From: Flavobacterium terrae
GTDB taxonomy: Bacteria; Bacteroidota; Bacteroidia; Flavobacteriales; Flavobacteriaceae
Assembly (NCBI RefSeq): GCF_900142035.1
Contig: NZ_FQZI01000003.1
Coordinates: forward strand, 186,001 to 250,000
Reading direction: 5' to 3'
DNA length: 64,000 bases
Positions within the stretch are counted from its first letter, which is position 1, and each line of letters begins with the position of its first letter. Below, in pieces: positions 56,149 through 64,000 of the stretch. The translations under genes and the position numbers were made by a program. The notes beneath the pieces are model-generated. The model did no database searches. It was not told where the DNA came from and saw nothing but the letters and a program-made list of their open reading frames with translations.

Positions 56149-57516
56149 TTATTTTTGTTCGTATTCAGTATCCCAATCAGTACCATCGTCTCCTTTTTGA
56201 CCTTCCATTTTAATCATAAAGTTTTTAGCTGGAAAATATGGTTTCATATGAATATCAAGATAAATTCTATCTTTTTGAATAGGATCTTGCTCAAATCTTC
56301 TGATTTCGAAGTTTTCAATTAATTTATCTGGCCCAGTGATACCATCTAAAAATTGAACAATTTGACCCATAATTTCTTTTCTTGTTTTTGCCGTAAAGTT
56401 TTCAAAAGCTCTTCTGTTTAAGAAGTCCATTAAAACCTTAGTAACATAATCAAAAACACGTACAACTGAGTAAGTTTGTAACCCTAAATTATCTCCGTTA
56501 AATAATGTTTTTCCAGAGAAAGCCATTACTTTACCATACTCATTAACCATAGGAATTAATCCCATGTTTTCTAAGTTAGCGATTTCACTTTTCTTTAAGT
56601 CAAAACGAACTCCGTCTACCTCATTAATACCTCCAAACTTTTTACCAGCAGTAACTTGAGACATCAAAGTTTTGTAAATTTTTCCAGCAAGTGCAGCTGA
56701 TGGTGGAATGAATAAATCTTCAGACTCACCTACAACATCAAACTTACCTCTTCCAACTAACCAGTTACATGTCATTAAAACATTTGAACGATAAATATCA
56801 CCTCCAGTTAAGTAAGCTGCATCAAACATTTCCATTACATCATCTGGTTCGTCTAGATGAGCAAAGTCAGTTACTAACATAACTTTGTTCTCATGAGCAA
56901 TTTTAGCCCATTTTTCAACAACTTTATTGCTTCCTAAATAACCCGGAACTACTAATAATCCGTAGTTATTTTTTAAATCTAAACGATCGTAATTATCAAC
57001 CAATTCATTGTGAATAGCATCTATAAAACGTGTATTATCTAAATCTTGCAATTGCTCTAATTCAGCATTAACAATAGTTACATTTTTAACTTTGTCAGTT
57101 TCTGTATTTTTGTAGAACAAACCAATAGTTCTATATGATTGTTCTAGTTCTTTAGTTTCGTGAATTGCAATTGCTAAATTTTTAAGTAGAGTTTCTTCAG
57201 CAACTTTGCTTTTATCTTCACATTGAGCAACCATATCTGTTAATGATTCGTTTTCTTTTAAAACGTTAGCCCACATTTCAAGTGTTTTTTTAAGAGTTTC
57301 TCTCTCCCCTTCTTTGTTAGCTTCGCTCATAAAAATTTGACGGCGAGCTTTTCTATCAGGGTTCATATTTTGAGCACCTTCTATTGAAGTTTCTAACAAA
57401 TCAAAACCTCCATATTTAGCAAGTTTTTCTGCACTTATTTTAACCCCAACCTCTTTCTTTTTTGGCTCTAATACAGCTGCATCTGCATTTTGAGCTTGTA
57501 GTTGTTCTTTAGACAT
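56149..57516 (-). CDS. tssC: T6SS contractile sheath large subunit TssC (VipB)
   Basis: This 455-residue protein has the TssC family layout. It carries LDNTRFIDAIHNELVDNYDR and YGLLVVPGYLG at the sheath-core start, then WLVGRGKFDVVGESEDLFIPP and VRVFDYVTKVLMDFLNRRAF. A typical C-terminal strand, RIYLDIHMKPYFPAKNFMIK, ends it. TssC and TssB co-assemble into the contractile tube. It follows tssB after 29 bases and is followed by the terminator. Confidence 0.95.
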   Translation of the reverse strand: MSKEQLQAQNADAAVLEPKKKEVGVKISAEKLAKYGGFDLLETSIEGAQNMNPDRKARRQIFMSEANKEGERETLKKTLEMWANVLKENESLTDMVAQCEDKSKVAEETLLKNLAIAIHETKELEQSYRTIGLFYKNTETDKVKNVTIVNAELEQLQDLDNTRFIDAIHNELVDNYDRLDLKNNYGLLVVPGYLGSNKVVEKWAKIAHENKVMLVTDFAHLDEPDDVMEMFDAAYLTGGDIYRSNVLMTCNWLVGRGKFDVVGESEDLFIPPSAALAGKIYKTLMSQVTAGKKFGGINEVDGVRFDLKKSEIANLENMGLIPMVNEYGKVMAFSGKTLFNGDNLGLQTYSVVRVFDYVTKVLMDFLNRRAFENFTAKTRKEIMGQIVQFLDGITGPDKLIENFEIRRFEQDPIQKDRIYLDIHMKPYFPAKNFMIKMEGQKGDDGTDWDTEYEQK

Positions 57517-57545
57517 AATGTTTATTTTTTAGTGTTTTGTTATTC

Positions 57546-57986
57546 TTATTTTAATTCAGAAATTAATTCTTCAATAGTTTCTAAAAGAGCCTTTTTTGCA
57601 TCAGGATTTTCTAATGCACTCTTAAGGATTTTATTAGTTTTTAACTGCTTGATAATTTTTTGATACTGATCTTTTTCAGTTTCCATGTTAGTTAAGAATT
57701 TACTTTGAGCAGTAATTCCTTTAACACCAAAATCACCAAGGTTATTAAATTTTAATTCCTCATTTTTAGTTGCTCCATCAGCATCTTCAAAAGAAACTTT
57801 TGCAGTTGGTTTATAATGAGCAAACACTTGTTCTACATTAGTTAAACCTTCAACTAGCTCAGGTTTTACTGGAGAATCTCCTGTAAGTTTTTGAGCAATT
57901 AAAGTTCTGTTTTGAGGGATTTCTAGAATTGCTTCGCTAGCATCTAATTTTACCTCATTTCCTCCAATTCCGTAATTTGATAACAT
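57546..57986 (-). CDS. tssB: T6SS contractile sheath small subunit TssB (VipA)
   Basis: This 146-residue protein matches TssB: AHYKPTAKVSFEDADG, ELKFNNLGDFGVKG and a C-terminal acidic helix. Such N-terminal VEFEF-type strands insert into TssC to form the sheath. It is located directly before tssC and 30 bases after tssO, so it is part of the structural operon. The Gly-rich first ten residues are typical for the Bacteroidota form. Confidence 0.94.
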   Translation of the reverse strand: MLSNYGIGGNEVKLDASEAILEIPQNRTLIAQKLTGDSPVKPELVEGLTNVEQVFAHYKPTAKVSFEDADGATKNEELKFNNLGDFGVKGITAQSKFLTNMETEKDQYQKIIKQLKTNKILKSALENPDAKKALLETIEELISELK

Positions 57987-58016
57987 AAGATTTAATTTGT
58001 TTATTGTTAATACTAT

Positions 58017-58532
58017 TTAATTTGCTTTGTTTATCTGACGACAAACTTCTAGGTCACGCTTTACTATTTCTAGTTCACTTTTGTATGTTTCTATTTGCTG
58101 TAAAAGCTTATCCATTTCTTCTTTACTTTCTCCCATCATCTGAATGCTTTTCTTAGCATCAATAAGTTGTCTGTTTGTAAGTATAATGTTGTCATACATA
58201 TTATCTCTCATCAAGCTATCCTTTGTTGGTATAGATTGTTGCATGCTTATAATAGTAGAAATTGCTTTTTGCTGATTGTAATAAAAATCTTGACCAGGCG
58301 CATTTAATGAATCAATAGAAGATTTTAAATCTTCCATATTTTTTGCAAATTCTTCTTGAAACATAAATTCTCTGCTCATTAAATCATTTTCTTTTTTAAG
58401 CTCGCTGTTTTCTTTCCATGGTAAATAATAATCAAAGAAAATTGCTCCAATAATTACTGCCATTGTAATTCCAAACACACATAAAAAGGCTAAAAAAGAT
58501 TTCGCTCTTTCTTTTTTATTTAAAACTTCCAT
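58017..58532 (-). CDS. tssO: T6SS-iii membrane protein TssO
   Basis: This 171-residue protein has one membrane helix (about 15-33, FLCVFGITMAVIIGAIFF) preceded by a basic cytoplasmic start (KKERAKS). A long coiled-coil periplasmic part follows, with regular heptads to the C-terminus. This architecture and its place between tssK and tssB match TssO of the Bacteroidota system. The call relies on architecture and context more than on residue signatures. Confidence 0.8.
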   Translation of the reverse strand: MEVLNKKERAKSFLAFLCVFGITMAVIIGAIFFDYYLPWKENSELKKENDLMSREFMFQEEFAKNMEDLKSSIDSLNAPGQDFYYNQQKAISTIISMQQSIPTKDSLMRDNMYDNIILTNRQLIDAKKSIQMMGESKEEMDKLLQQIETYKSELEIVKRDLEVCRQINKAN

Positions 58533-58538
58533 AATTGT

Positions 58539-59705
58539 TTAATCTTCTAAAAATGTTCTATTGCGTTTTGAAGTATCTAATGCAACGCTTTCTAATTCTA
58601 ATCTTTCTTTAACAAAAATTCCATTGTCTTTACGTTTACCTATATAATCTAAGTGATTAAGAGTTGTAAACAATTCACTAATTACATTGACAAAGTGTAA
58701 TGTTTTCTTAGCCGTTTTATCAATTTGCACATGGTTGTATCCTACGTTTACTAAATCTGTAAACATCACTTCAAAATCACCTTGGCTAATGCCACACCAT
58801 TCAGCTATATAATTCAAAAGTTCTTCCTTTCCAGCACCCGATTTTGAATCAATGTAGTTTTTCATTATTCTGGCTAAAGCAATAACAGTGTCAAACATAT
58901 ATGCTGGTGGCTGAGAAATAGTAAACCATCTAAACGAATTGATATTATTACCTAAGTAGGTTATAATTTTTTGACATAAATCAAGAATGATTATCGCAAG
59001 CTCATTTGATTGATTTTTACGATTAATTTTTTGAGATATCTGTACTGAATAAAGCTCTAATTGGCCAAAAAAACGATCAATTTTAGTATGTATATCAATA
59101 AGCTTTTGATGACTTGTTACTGAAGTACATGGCGGAATATAATCTGCCATCAAATAACTTTCTGTTCTGTTGATAATAATTTTTCCTAAAGTTAAATGGT
59201 AGCCTCCTTGCGTGTTATCAACATTTTTTTCAGGCACAAGATTAAGATTAAAGGTAGGAATGACATTAGGATACCTTGGTGGATTTTCATTAGGATCTGG
59301 ATCACCAAACGGTCTTTTATCAAATAAGTTAACCGAAACATTTGCTAACAAAACCATGTCTTGATCATAATCTAACTCATAAACAGCTTCTGGATATGGC
59401 ATTTCCAGATTTAACATATGAGCATTATTAGAACTAATATCTATTCTACATCCATTAGGAGTAATAGCATGACACTCTTCTACCTTTACTCTTAACAACT
59501 TATGATTATCAATAACCAATGAAATTTTAACTGATTCCCCAGAGTTTCCAAAAGGAAGCAATCCATAATTTAATGGGGTCATTTGTGTTCCTAAAGCATC
59601 TCTTACAACATCACTCATGTGATCTTGCATCGCTATAAAATGGGATTTGTTGATTTTCATTCCGTCTACCCAGTTGACAGGAAAATGATTTAACTTTTCT
59701 AACAT
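58539..59705 (-). CDS. tssK: T6SS baseplate protein TssK
   Basis: This 388-residue protein starts LNHFPVNWVDGMKINKSHF, the conserved TssK N-terminal strand (WxxGMxLxxxHF type). Its middle has FGDPDPNENPPRYPNVIPTF and IIINRTESYLMADYIPPC, and a helical part to the end resembles the TssK neck and head. In other systems TssK joins the TssFG wedge to the membrane complex. It overlaps neither neighbour and is 6 bases before tssO. Confidence 0.9.
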   Translation of the reverse strand: MLEKLNHFPVNWVDGMKINKSHFIAMQDHMSDVVRDALGTQMTPLNYGLLPFGNSGESVKISLVIDNHKLLRVKVEECHAITPNGCRIDISSNNAHMLNLEMPYPEAVYELDYDQDMVLLANVSVNLFDKRPFGDPDPNENPPRYPNVIPTFNLNLVPEKNVDNTQGGYHLTLGKIIINRTESYLMADYIPPCTSVTSHQKLIDIHTKIDRFFGQLELYSVQISQKINRKNQSNELAIIILDLCQKIITYLGNNINSFRWFTISQPPAYMFDTVIALARIMKNYIDSKSGAGKEELLNYIAEWCGISQGDFEVMFTDLVNVGYNHVQIDKTAKKTLHFVNVISELFTTLNHLDYIGKRKDNGIFVKERLELESVALDTSKRNRTFLED

Positions 59706-59725
59706 AACTCTCTTCTTACTTGTGA

Positions 59726-60658
59726 TTAACTATTTTGAGGAACTAACAATTCTTGTTGCCAATTTGCTTCATCAATAGGTCTGGTTCTTAAACATATGAC
59801 AGTACTGTCCTCTTGAATTCCATTCATGTACATTGTCAAGTCAGGATCAATATATTTTGAAACTCCATACCAATTTGGTTTTAGATAAAAAACCCAATGT
59901 TGTGGATTTCCAAGCTCATCCAATAATTCTATCGGACTATCTGAATTTCTAGTATTGTAATCATTGACAAAATGATAAAACAAACGTCCAAAATCCATAC
60001 GAATTGGGGATTTTGCTCTAAACTCTGTTCGAATACTTGAATGAGGATTTTTGTAGAACACAAATGTTATGACAACCATATCTCTAAATTCGTCATCTTT
60101 AGGTTCTGAAAAAGTTCCAAATTCAGGAAAAGGCCAAGTTTTGTATATTTTGGCAGGAATTGAAATTGATGATTTAAATGTTGAATAAATCCATGTTGGC
60201 ACTAAAAACATTACTATACTTGAAACAATACTAAAGGAATAAGTTATTCCATTCATGTATGTATATAGTAATAAGAAAGGTATTGTCCCAAAAATAGCTA
60301 TTAGCAAATTATAGATACCTTCCAACCAAATGTTATCTAATTCATACTTTCCTAGATAGGTTCTGTAAACAATGCAGTGTAAAACTCCTAAACTAAATAA
60401 CAATACTTGATAAAACACAAATTCATCAAATAATGAATTAATCGTTTTTGATTGTCCTAGAAAAGAAACTAAAGTAAATACCAAAATTGCCGAAAACAAG
60501 TAGATATAATACCTAGTCTTAAATTCGCTTTTGAAATTTTTTACTTTATCTGTAAAAAACATAGTTAGAATTGCTCCTAGCAACAATAAAATTGCTACTA
60601 CAATTAACAAACTTGGATCTATTAATTCTTTAAAATTGGGTCTAAATGTTGGTCTCAT
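59726..60658 (-). CDS. tssN: T6SS-iii membrane protein TssN
   Basis: This 310-residue protein has five membrane helices (about 17-34, 48-66, 80-97, 112-130 and 137-157). A cytoplasmic domain follows with DMVVITFVFYKNP, RLFYHFVNDYN and LGNPQHWVFYLKPNWYG. TssN is a Bacteroidota-specific T6SS component that replaces the TssJLM-type anchor. It starts one base after the tssG stop, consistent with tight operon structure. Confidence 0.9.
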   Translation of the reverse strand: MRPTFRPNFKELIDPSLLIVVAILLLLGAILTMFFTDKVKNFKSEFKTRYYIYLFSAILVFTLVSFLGQSKTINSLFDEFVFYQVLLFSLGVLHCIVYRTYLGKYELDNIWLEGIYNLLIAIFGTIPFLLLYTYMNGITYSFSIVSSIVMFLVPTWIYSTFKSSISIPAKIYKTWPFPEFGTFSEPKDDEFRDMVVITFVFYKNPHSSIRTEFRAKSPIRMDFGRLFYHFVNDYNTRNSDSPIELLDELGNPQHWVFYLKPNWYGVSKYIDPDLTMYMNGIQEDSTVICLRTRPIDEANWQQELLVPQNS

Positions 60659-60659
60659 T

Positions 60660-61592
60660 TTATATTCTAGTAGTAATTCCTAAAACAGGCTGTTGATCTT
60701 TAAAATTGAATGATTCTACTTCCTCTGATAATAAAATTGTTGTCTTGACATCAATTTCTACAGGCAAAAAGTATTCGTAAAAAAGGGTGATAACTTTCTT
60801 TATTCCACCATCATGAATATATTCGTGAAAAGGGCTATTTTTTAGAGATCCTATCTTAAATTCTAGATTTAAAGAATAATCCATGTAGGAAGCTCCTGAA
60901 ATCATATCGAGCCCAAGACAACAATCATTTAATCGTACATTTTGTTGACTTTCGGCTAATTCTTGATATCCTATCTCTACAATTTCAACCTCTTCATCCA
61001 AAATATATTGCAAACAGTAAGCAGTATGATTTAGCTTACCAACAATTTTATGAACAAAAGGAAGTAACCTAATGAATTTTGACATCAAAATTTCAGGATA
61101 TGACTTATCTAAATCCCAGAAATCGTATAGAAAATCAATTTGCTTTCCATCATTAAGTTTAAACAGGAAATCCTTTTCTGCTTTTTCTCGTTGCAATCCT
61201 GCAAGAAAAAATTCATTTTCAAAAGGCAAAAAAAACTGACGAGCTTCTTCTTCTTCTTTTTGTTGAAGACGATACTCCTTAGTCATATCATCAACACCTT
61301 GGTTTATTTTTTGTGATTTAGGATAATGAAAAATTCCCTCAGGCAAAGCATCATAAATTCCATCTCTAGAAATATTTATTTTTAAGAATTGAGTAGAATC
61401 ATAATCGTAATCAATTACTTCACAGCCTAAAACATCTGTACTGTAAGGTCTTTTAAATTGACCCTCATAATTTATAATAAAATCAGATCCATCCTTCTTA
61501 AAAGATTCTAAAACAGAAGAAAGAACAACTTCTGCTTTAATATCGTAAGGGATAGAATTAATCTTATTCTTTATATCAAAAATCTCTTCCAT
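60660..61592 (-). CDS. tssG: T6SS baseplate protein TssG (probable)
   Basis: This 310-residue protein has a C-terminus of TssG type. A NDCCLGLDMISGASYMDYSL strand segment leads into LEFKIGSLKNSPFHEYIHDG and a final VDVKTTILLSEEVESF region ending QPVLGITTRI, matching the LG...RLRxGPL pattern of TssG. The N-terminus has IYDALPEGIFHYP as in baseplate wedge proteins. TssG pairs with TssF to form wedges, but tssF is not visible here. The assignment is good but not certain. Confidence 0.78.
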   Translation of the reverse strand: MEEIFDIKNKINSIPYDIKAEVVLSSVLESFKKDGSDFIINYEGQFKRPYSTDVLGCEVIDYDYDSTQFLKINISRDGIYDALPEGIFHYPKSQKINQGVDDMTKEYRLQQKEEEEARQFFLPFENEFFLAGLQREKAEKDFLFKLNDGKQIDFLYDFWDLDKSYPEILMSKFIRLLPFVHKIVGKLNHTAYCLQYILDEEVEIVEIGYQELAESQQNVRLNDCCLGLDMISGASYMDYSLNLEFKIGSLKNSPFHEYIHDGGIKKVITLFYEYFLPVEIDVKTTILLSEEVESFNFKDQQPVLGITTRI

Positions 61593-61600
61593 ACTTCTAC

Positions 61601-62242
61601 TTATTGTTTTTCCTCATCTTCTTTTATTCTTCCTGAAGCAAAGTATCTTGTTTGAAAATAATCGTCATTAAAATTAAAAACTCTTAAACCAGAGGATTTC
61701 GTAGTTGCTAGTATTCTATCATTTTTAAGATAAATAGCAACATCCGAAATGGGGTTGTCTTTATTATATCGTAAGAATATAAAATCACCTTCTTCCAAAT
61801 CTACTCTTGACAAGAAAAGTTCAATATCTTTTGATTTGAAAATTCCTAAAGCTGTTCTAGGCAAACTTTTTTTATAAGCCTTACTATATAAAGCCTGAAC
61901 AAATGGCACCATTGCTAAACTATCTTTCGAAAATGATCTTGCTCCATAAGGTGTGCCAAGCCATTTATCAATGTATTGATAGAAATCATAGCGTTTAATT
62001 TCATCTGGTCTTACACTTAAGAGTACTGCATATTTTTCTTTAACTCTAATTTGTTCATCTGTTAAGCCTTCTTCATACTGATCTACTAAACGTTGATTAT
62101 TTTGATTTTCTTTAATTCCTAAGGTCTTTTTGATTTTTGCTTCATCATACTTTAATTTCAAAGGAACTTCTTCAATATATTTAGGTGCGCCACAAGAGAC
62201 AACAATGATTAATATTAAAATAATTGGAAATATTTTTTTCAA
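61601..62242 (-). CDS. Lipoprotein with a degenerate (inactive) NlpC/P60 fold, first gene of the T6SS operon
   Basis: This 213-residue protein has a lipobox (VVSC, Cys17). Residues about 85-205 have the NlpC/P60 layout, with W-x-GTPYGARS, FVQALYSKAYKKSLPRTA, EEGDFIFLR and SDVAIYLKNDRIL. The catalytic Cys of the usual DCSGF is replaced by Met111 (AMVPF), the His by Asp167 (SDVAI) and the third position is Ala179. The fold is kept but not the chemistry. In position it can be the OM-anchored T6SS-iii lipoprotein (TssQ-like) that contacts peptidoglycan. The precise Tss letter is uncertain. Confidence 0.75.
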   Translation of the reverse strand: MKKIFPIILILIIVVSCGAPKYIEEVPLKLKYDEAKIKKTLGIKENQNNQRLVDQYEEGLTDEQIRVKEKYAVLLSVRPDEIKRYDFYQYIDKWLGTPYGARSFSKDSLAMVPFVQALYSKAYKKSLPRTALGIFKSKDIELFLSRVDLEEGDFIFLRYNKDNPISDVAIYLKNDRILATTKSSGLRVFNFNDDYFQTRYFASGRIKEDEEKQ

Positions 62243-62270
62243 AGCAATAAATATTTATAAGTAATTACTT

Positions 62271-62301
62271 ACAAAAATATAATTTTTATGAAAAAAACAA
62301 A
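62271..62301 (-). promoter_or_regulatory. Promoter of the T6SS structural operon
   Basis: On the minus strand TTTG (complement of 62298-62301), a 19-base spacer and TATTTTTG (complement of 62271-62278) match the Bacteroidota consensus exactly. The start codon at 62242 is 29 bases downstream. The right half of the 62243-62488 gap, before the PKD gene, is AT-rich without an obvious -7 match. Confidence 0.8.
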
Positions 62302-62488
62302 TTTTAAAAGGATAAATTTTGTGTGAAGAAAAAAATATTTTGCAAGAAATTTAGTTAATTAACTGAAAATCAACATGTAAAAAATATCTTACATTTTCAA
62401 ATCTACACAAAAAATTTAATTGTAAGAAATTTTTCATAAAAAATTAGTAGAGACTGCATTTTTTTTTTAAGTTCGTGACAAAAAAAAC

Positions 62489-63565
62489 ATGAATCGCGGT
62501 TTAAGAAGCCTACAAAATCTACTCATAAACTTTGATTATAGAATATTAGCATTGTTTATTTCATTGATGATAATAGGATCTATTTTCTTTTTTACAAAGG
62601 CTATCAATACAGTTGATTGTGAAAACTCTACGTTTTATGTAGTAGCAAAAAATAGATTAGAAGGAGAAACTATAGAATTTTTTAACGAAACACCAAACGC
62701 AAGTACTTGGAAATGGGATTTTGGTGATGGATCAAAAAATGCTTTTGATAAAAACACAACTCACATATACAAAAAATCGGGAAAGTATAGAGTTACTTTA
62801 ACAATAAACGACAACTGTATTACTTATAAAGATGTAGTAATAAAATCTGTTGGTGATTTATCCAAAAGAATTAGAGTCCCTGAAATTATAGCTCCAACAG
62901 TTGTAAGGGTTGGAGAAGAAGTAATATTCGACTATTACTATAACGGAACAGATATTTTTTCTTGGGAATGGAGCTTTGGTGAATCATCTAGACTTGATAA
63001 TACCGATAGTAACCCTACTCATATTTATCGAACACCTGGAGTTAAAAAAATTACATTAATAATCAATGGAAATATTAATAGTATAACTTCAAAAACAATA
63101 CTAGTAAAACCTAAAGAACAGGCATTAACTCAAGCATATGCTGAAGATGTTGAAATAAAACCATTAAAATTAAGACGTGGTCCTGCTCAAATTGATCCCG
63201 CAGAAGAGTTTGCCATGACATTACCGGTTGTACCTCCATCATCAAAAAAGAAACATAAAGAGTCTCAAAAAAATAATAACACTGCACCTTCCATTTCAGA
63301 AGAACAATTTGAATTGTTACTTCATCAAGTAGCAAAACAAAGTAAAACCAAAGATGATTTTGGAAATTTTTTATGTGAAGATTATAAAATACCGGTTCTT
63401 ATAAACGATTCTAAAATTATGCCTTTCGATGAATTTTGTAAAAAACTAATTGGTAAGACATTAAAAATATCAAAAATAAGACTGACGACAAATGACAATA
63501 ATTGTATTATAAATGTTGAAATAACATATAAAATAAAAAAACACCTCATTTGGATTAATGATTAA
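62489..63565 (+). CDS. Membrane-anchored protein with two PKD domains, divergent to the T6SS operon
   Basis: This 358-residue protein has one membrane helix (about 19-37) and then two PKD-type beta domains: residues 45-120 with WKWDFGDGS (74-82) and 130-205 with WEWSFGESS (159-167). A Lys/Pro-rich linker is followed by a small C-terminal domain (about 265-358) with EEQFELLLHQVAKQSK and ISKIRLTTNDNNCIINVEI. PKD domains bind proteins or carbohydrates outside the cytoplasm. It shares the T6SS divergent region and may be a T6SS-iii accessory such as TssP, but the letter is not supported by sequence alone. Fifteen bases separate it from a paralog. Confidence 0.78.
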   Translation: MNRGLRSLQNLLINFDYRILALFISLMIIGSIFFFTKAINTVDCENSTFYVVAKNRLEGETIEFFNETPNASTWKWDFGDGSKNAFDKNTTHIYKKSGKYRVTLTINDNCITYKDVVIKSVGDLSKRIRVPEIIAPTVVRVGEEVIFDYYYNGTDIFSWEWSFGESSRLDNTDSNPTHIYRTPGVKKITLIINGNINSITSKTILVKPKEQALTQAYAEDVEIKPLKLRRGPAQIDPAEEFAMTLPVVPPSSKKKHKESQKNNNTAPSISEEQFELLLHQVAKQSKTKDDFGNFLCEDYKIPVLINDSKIMPFDEFCKKLIGKTLKISKIRLTTNDNNCIINVEITYKIKKHLIWIND

Positions 63566-63580
63566 TTATCAATTAATGAT

Positions 63581-64000
63581 ATGAAAAAAAGCAAAAATAG
63601 TTTTAAGCTGGTCTTCTCAAATTTTGAAACAAAAATTATATCTCTATTCGTTTTATTATTAATAGTGAGTGTTATAATATTTAGTTTTAAATATAAAAAA
63701 CATGTCGATTGTGACACTTCTGATTTTTACATTGTAGCGGAAAACTACTCCGTAGGTGAAGTAATTGAATTCCATAACGAGACACCTAATGCTACTAATT
63801 GGAAATGGGATTTTGGAGACGGAAGTCCTCGTGAAACTAAAAATCATGTATTACATAAATATACAGAACCCGGAATTTATACTATAACTTTAGTTATAAA
63901 TGGTTTTTGTTTGAAAGAAAAAAAAATACAAATAAAAGATCATGGAGAAATCATTGATAGAACAAAATTACCAGTGATAATAGCTCCAAAAATAGCTGCT
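63581..64000 (+). CDS. Second membrane-anchored PKD protein, C-terminus beyond the window
   Basis: The ATG at 63581 opens a frame of 140 codons that continues past the end. The product parallels the preceding gene. One membrane helix (about 20-37, IISLFVLLLIVSVIIF) is followed by a DCDTSDFYIVAENYSVGE segment, a PKD domain with WKWDFGDGSPRE (74-85) and LPVIIAPKIAA aligned to VPEIIAPTVVR. Identity is high in the first 130 residues, so the two are tandem duplicates. Function is inferred only from the T6SS context. Confidence 0.85.
   Translation, partial: MKKSKNSFKLVFSNFETKIISLFVLLLIVSVIIFSFKYKKHVDCDTSDFYIVAENYSVGEVIEFHNETPNATNWKWDFGDGSPRETKNHVLHKYTEPGIYTITLVINGFCLKEKKIQIKDHGEIIDRTKLPVIIAPKIAA

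Overview
The window is AT-rich, densely coded DNA from a member of the Bacteroidota, most likely a Flavobacterium or close relative in the Flavobacteriaceae. Three things support this. Start codons lack Shine-Dalgarno sequences but follow A-rich leaders, and several genes carry the phylum-specific -7 promoter element TAnnTTTG. The gene families are typical of the group: a RimB-RimK fusion, DUF2490, a two-part CarboxypepD_reg/OMP beta-barrel receptor, YbaB, a short MenE, and a TssN/TssO type VI secretion system. No rRNA, tRNA, CRISPR array, insertion sequence or prophage was recognised.

Positions 1-16540 are mostly housekeeping: a thiolase tail, an NlpC/P60 peptidase, a TPR protein, gyrA, clpC, a rimB-rimK fusion with a DUF421 gene, a five-gene-scale accessory stretch (AbiH-like protein, TMEM175-like channel, AHSA1/SRPBCC protein, DUF1304 protein), hutH, a TlpA-like thioredoxin and a stand-alone nnrD. 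Positions 16600-21541 hold a threonine operon (thrA-thrB-thrC) preceded by a 36-codon leader ORF with 11 Thr codons, absent from ordinary gene lists and a strong candidate for a transcription attenuator. Then come gcvT, a YebC-family gene, a cystathionine beta-synthase-like enzyme, a prolyl oligopeptidase, ybaB, threonine aldolase and prfB, whose reading requires the classical programmed +1 frameshift, followed by an HNH-like gene.

Positions 31100-46161 hold a DoxX protein, an M1 peptidase, an acyl-CoA carboxylase beta subunit, a DUF47/Pit phosphate-transport pair, a DUF2490 protein, menE, a CPBP protease, an ArsC-like protein, an outer-membrane receptor, a 57-residue membrane protein, corA and hutI. 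The two hut genes are about 31 kb apart.

Positions 46178-64000 are the most interesting part: a Bacteroidota-type (T6SS-iii) type VI secretion locus. Read leftward from a good promoter near 62271-62301 it encodes a lipoprotein with a catalytically dead NlpC/P60 fold, TssG, TssN, TssK, TssO, TssB and TssC. After a terminator come a secreted protein of unknown function, two Hcp/TssD paralogs, VgrG/TssI and a 1020-residue VgrG-linked candidate effector that joins a zincin-like motif to a HET-C (phospholipase-like) domain. Next are two tandem paralogous lipoproteins (likely immunity proteins), another secreted protein and a probable TPR pseudogene. On the opposite strand are two tandem membrane-anchored PKD-domain paralogs, the second cut by the window edge. 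TssE, TssF, the TssH/ClpV ATPase and TssR are not in this window, so the locus must continue to the right or be split. The proposed logic is that TssK/TssG (with TssF/E elsewhere) form the baseplate, TssN/TssO and the lipoprotein the envelope complex, TssB/TssC the sheath and Hcp/VgrG the tube and spike. The HET-C protein would be the load, and the lipoproteins would protect the producer at the periplasmic face.
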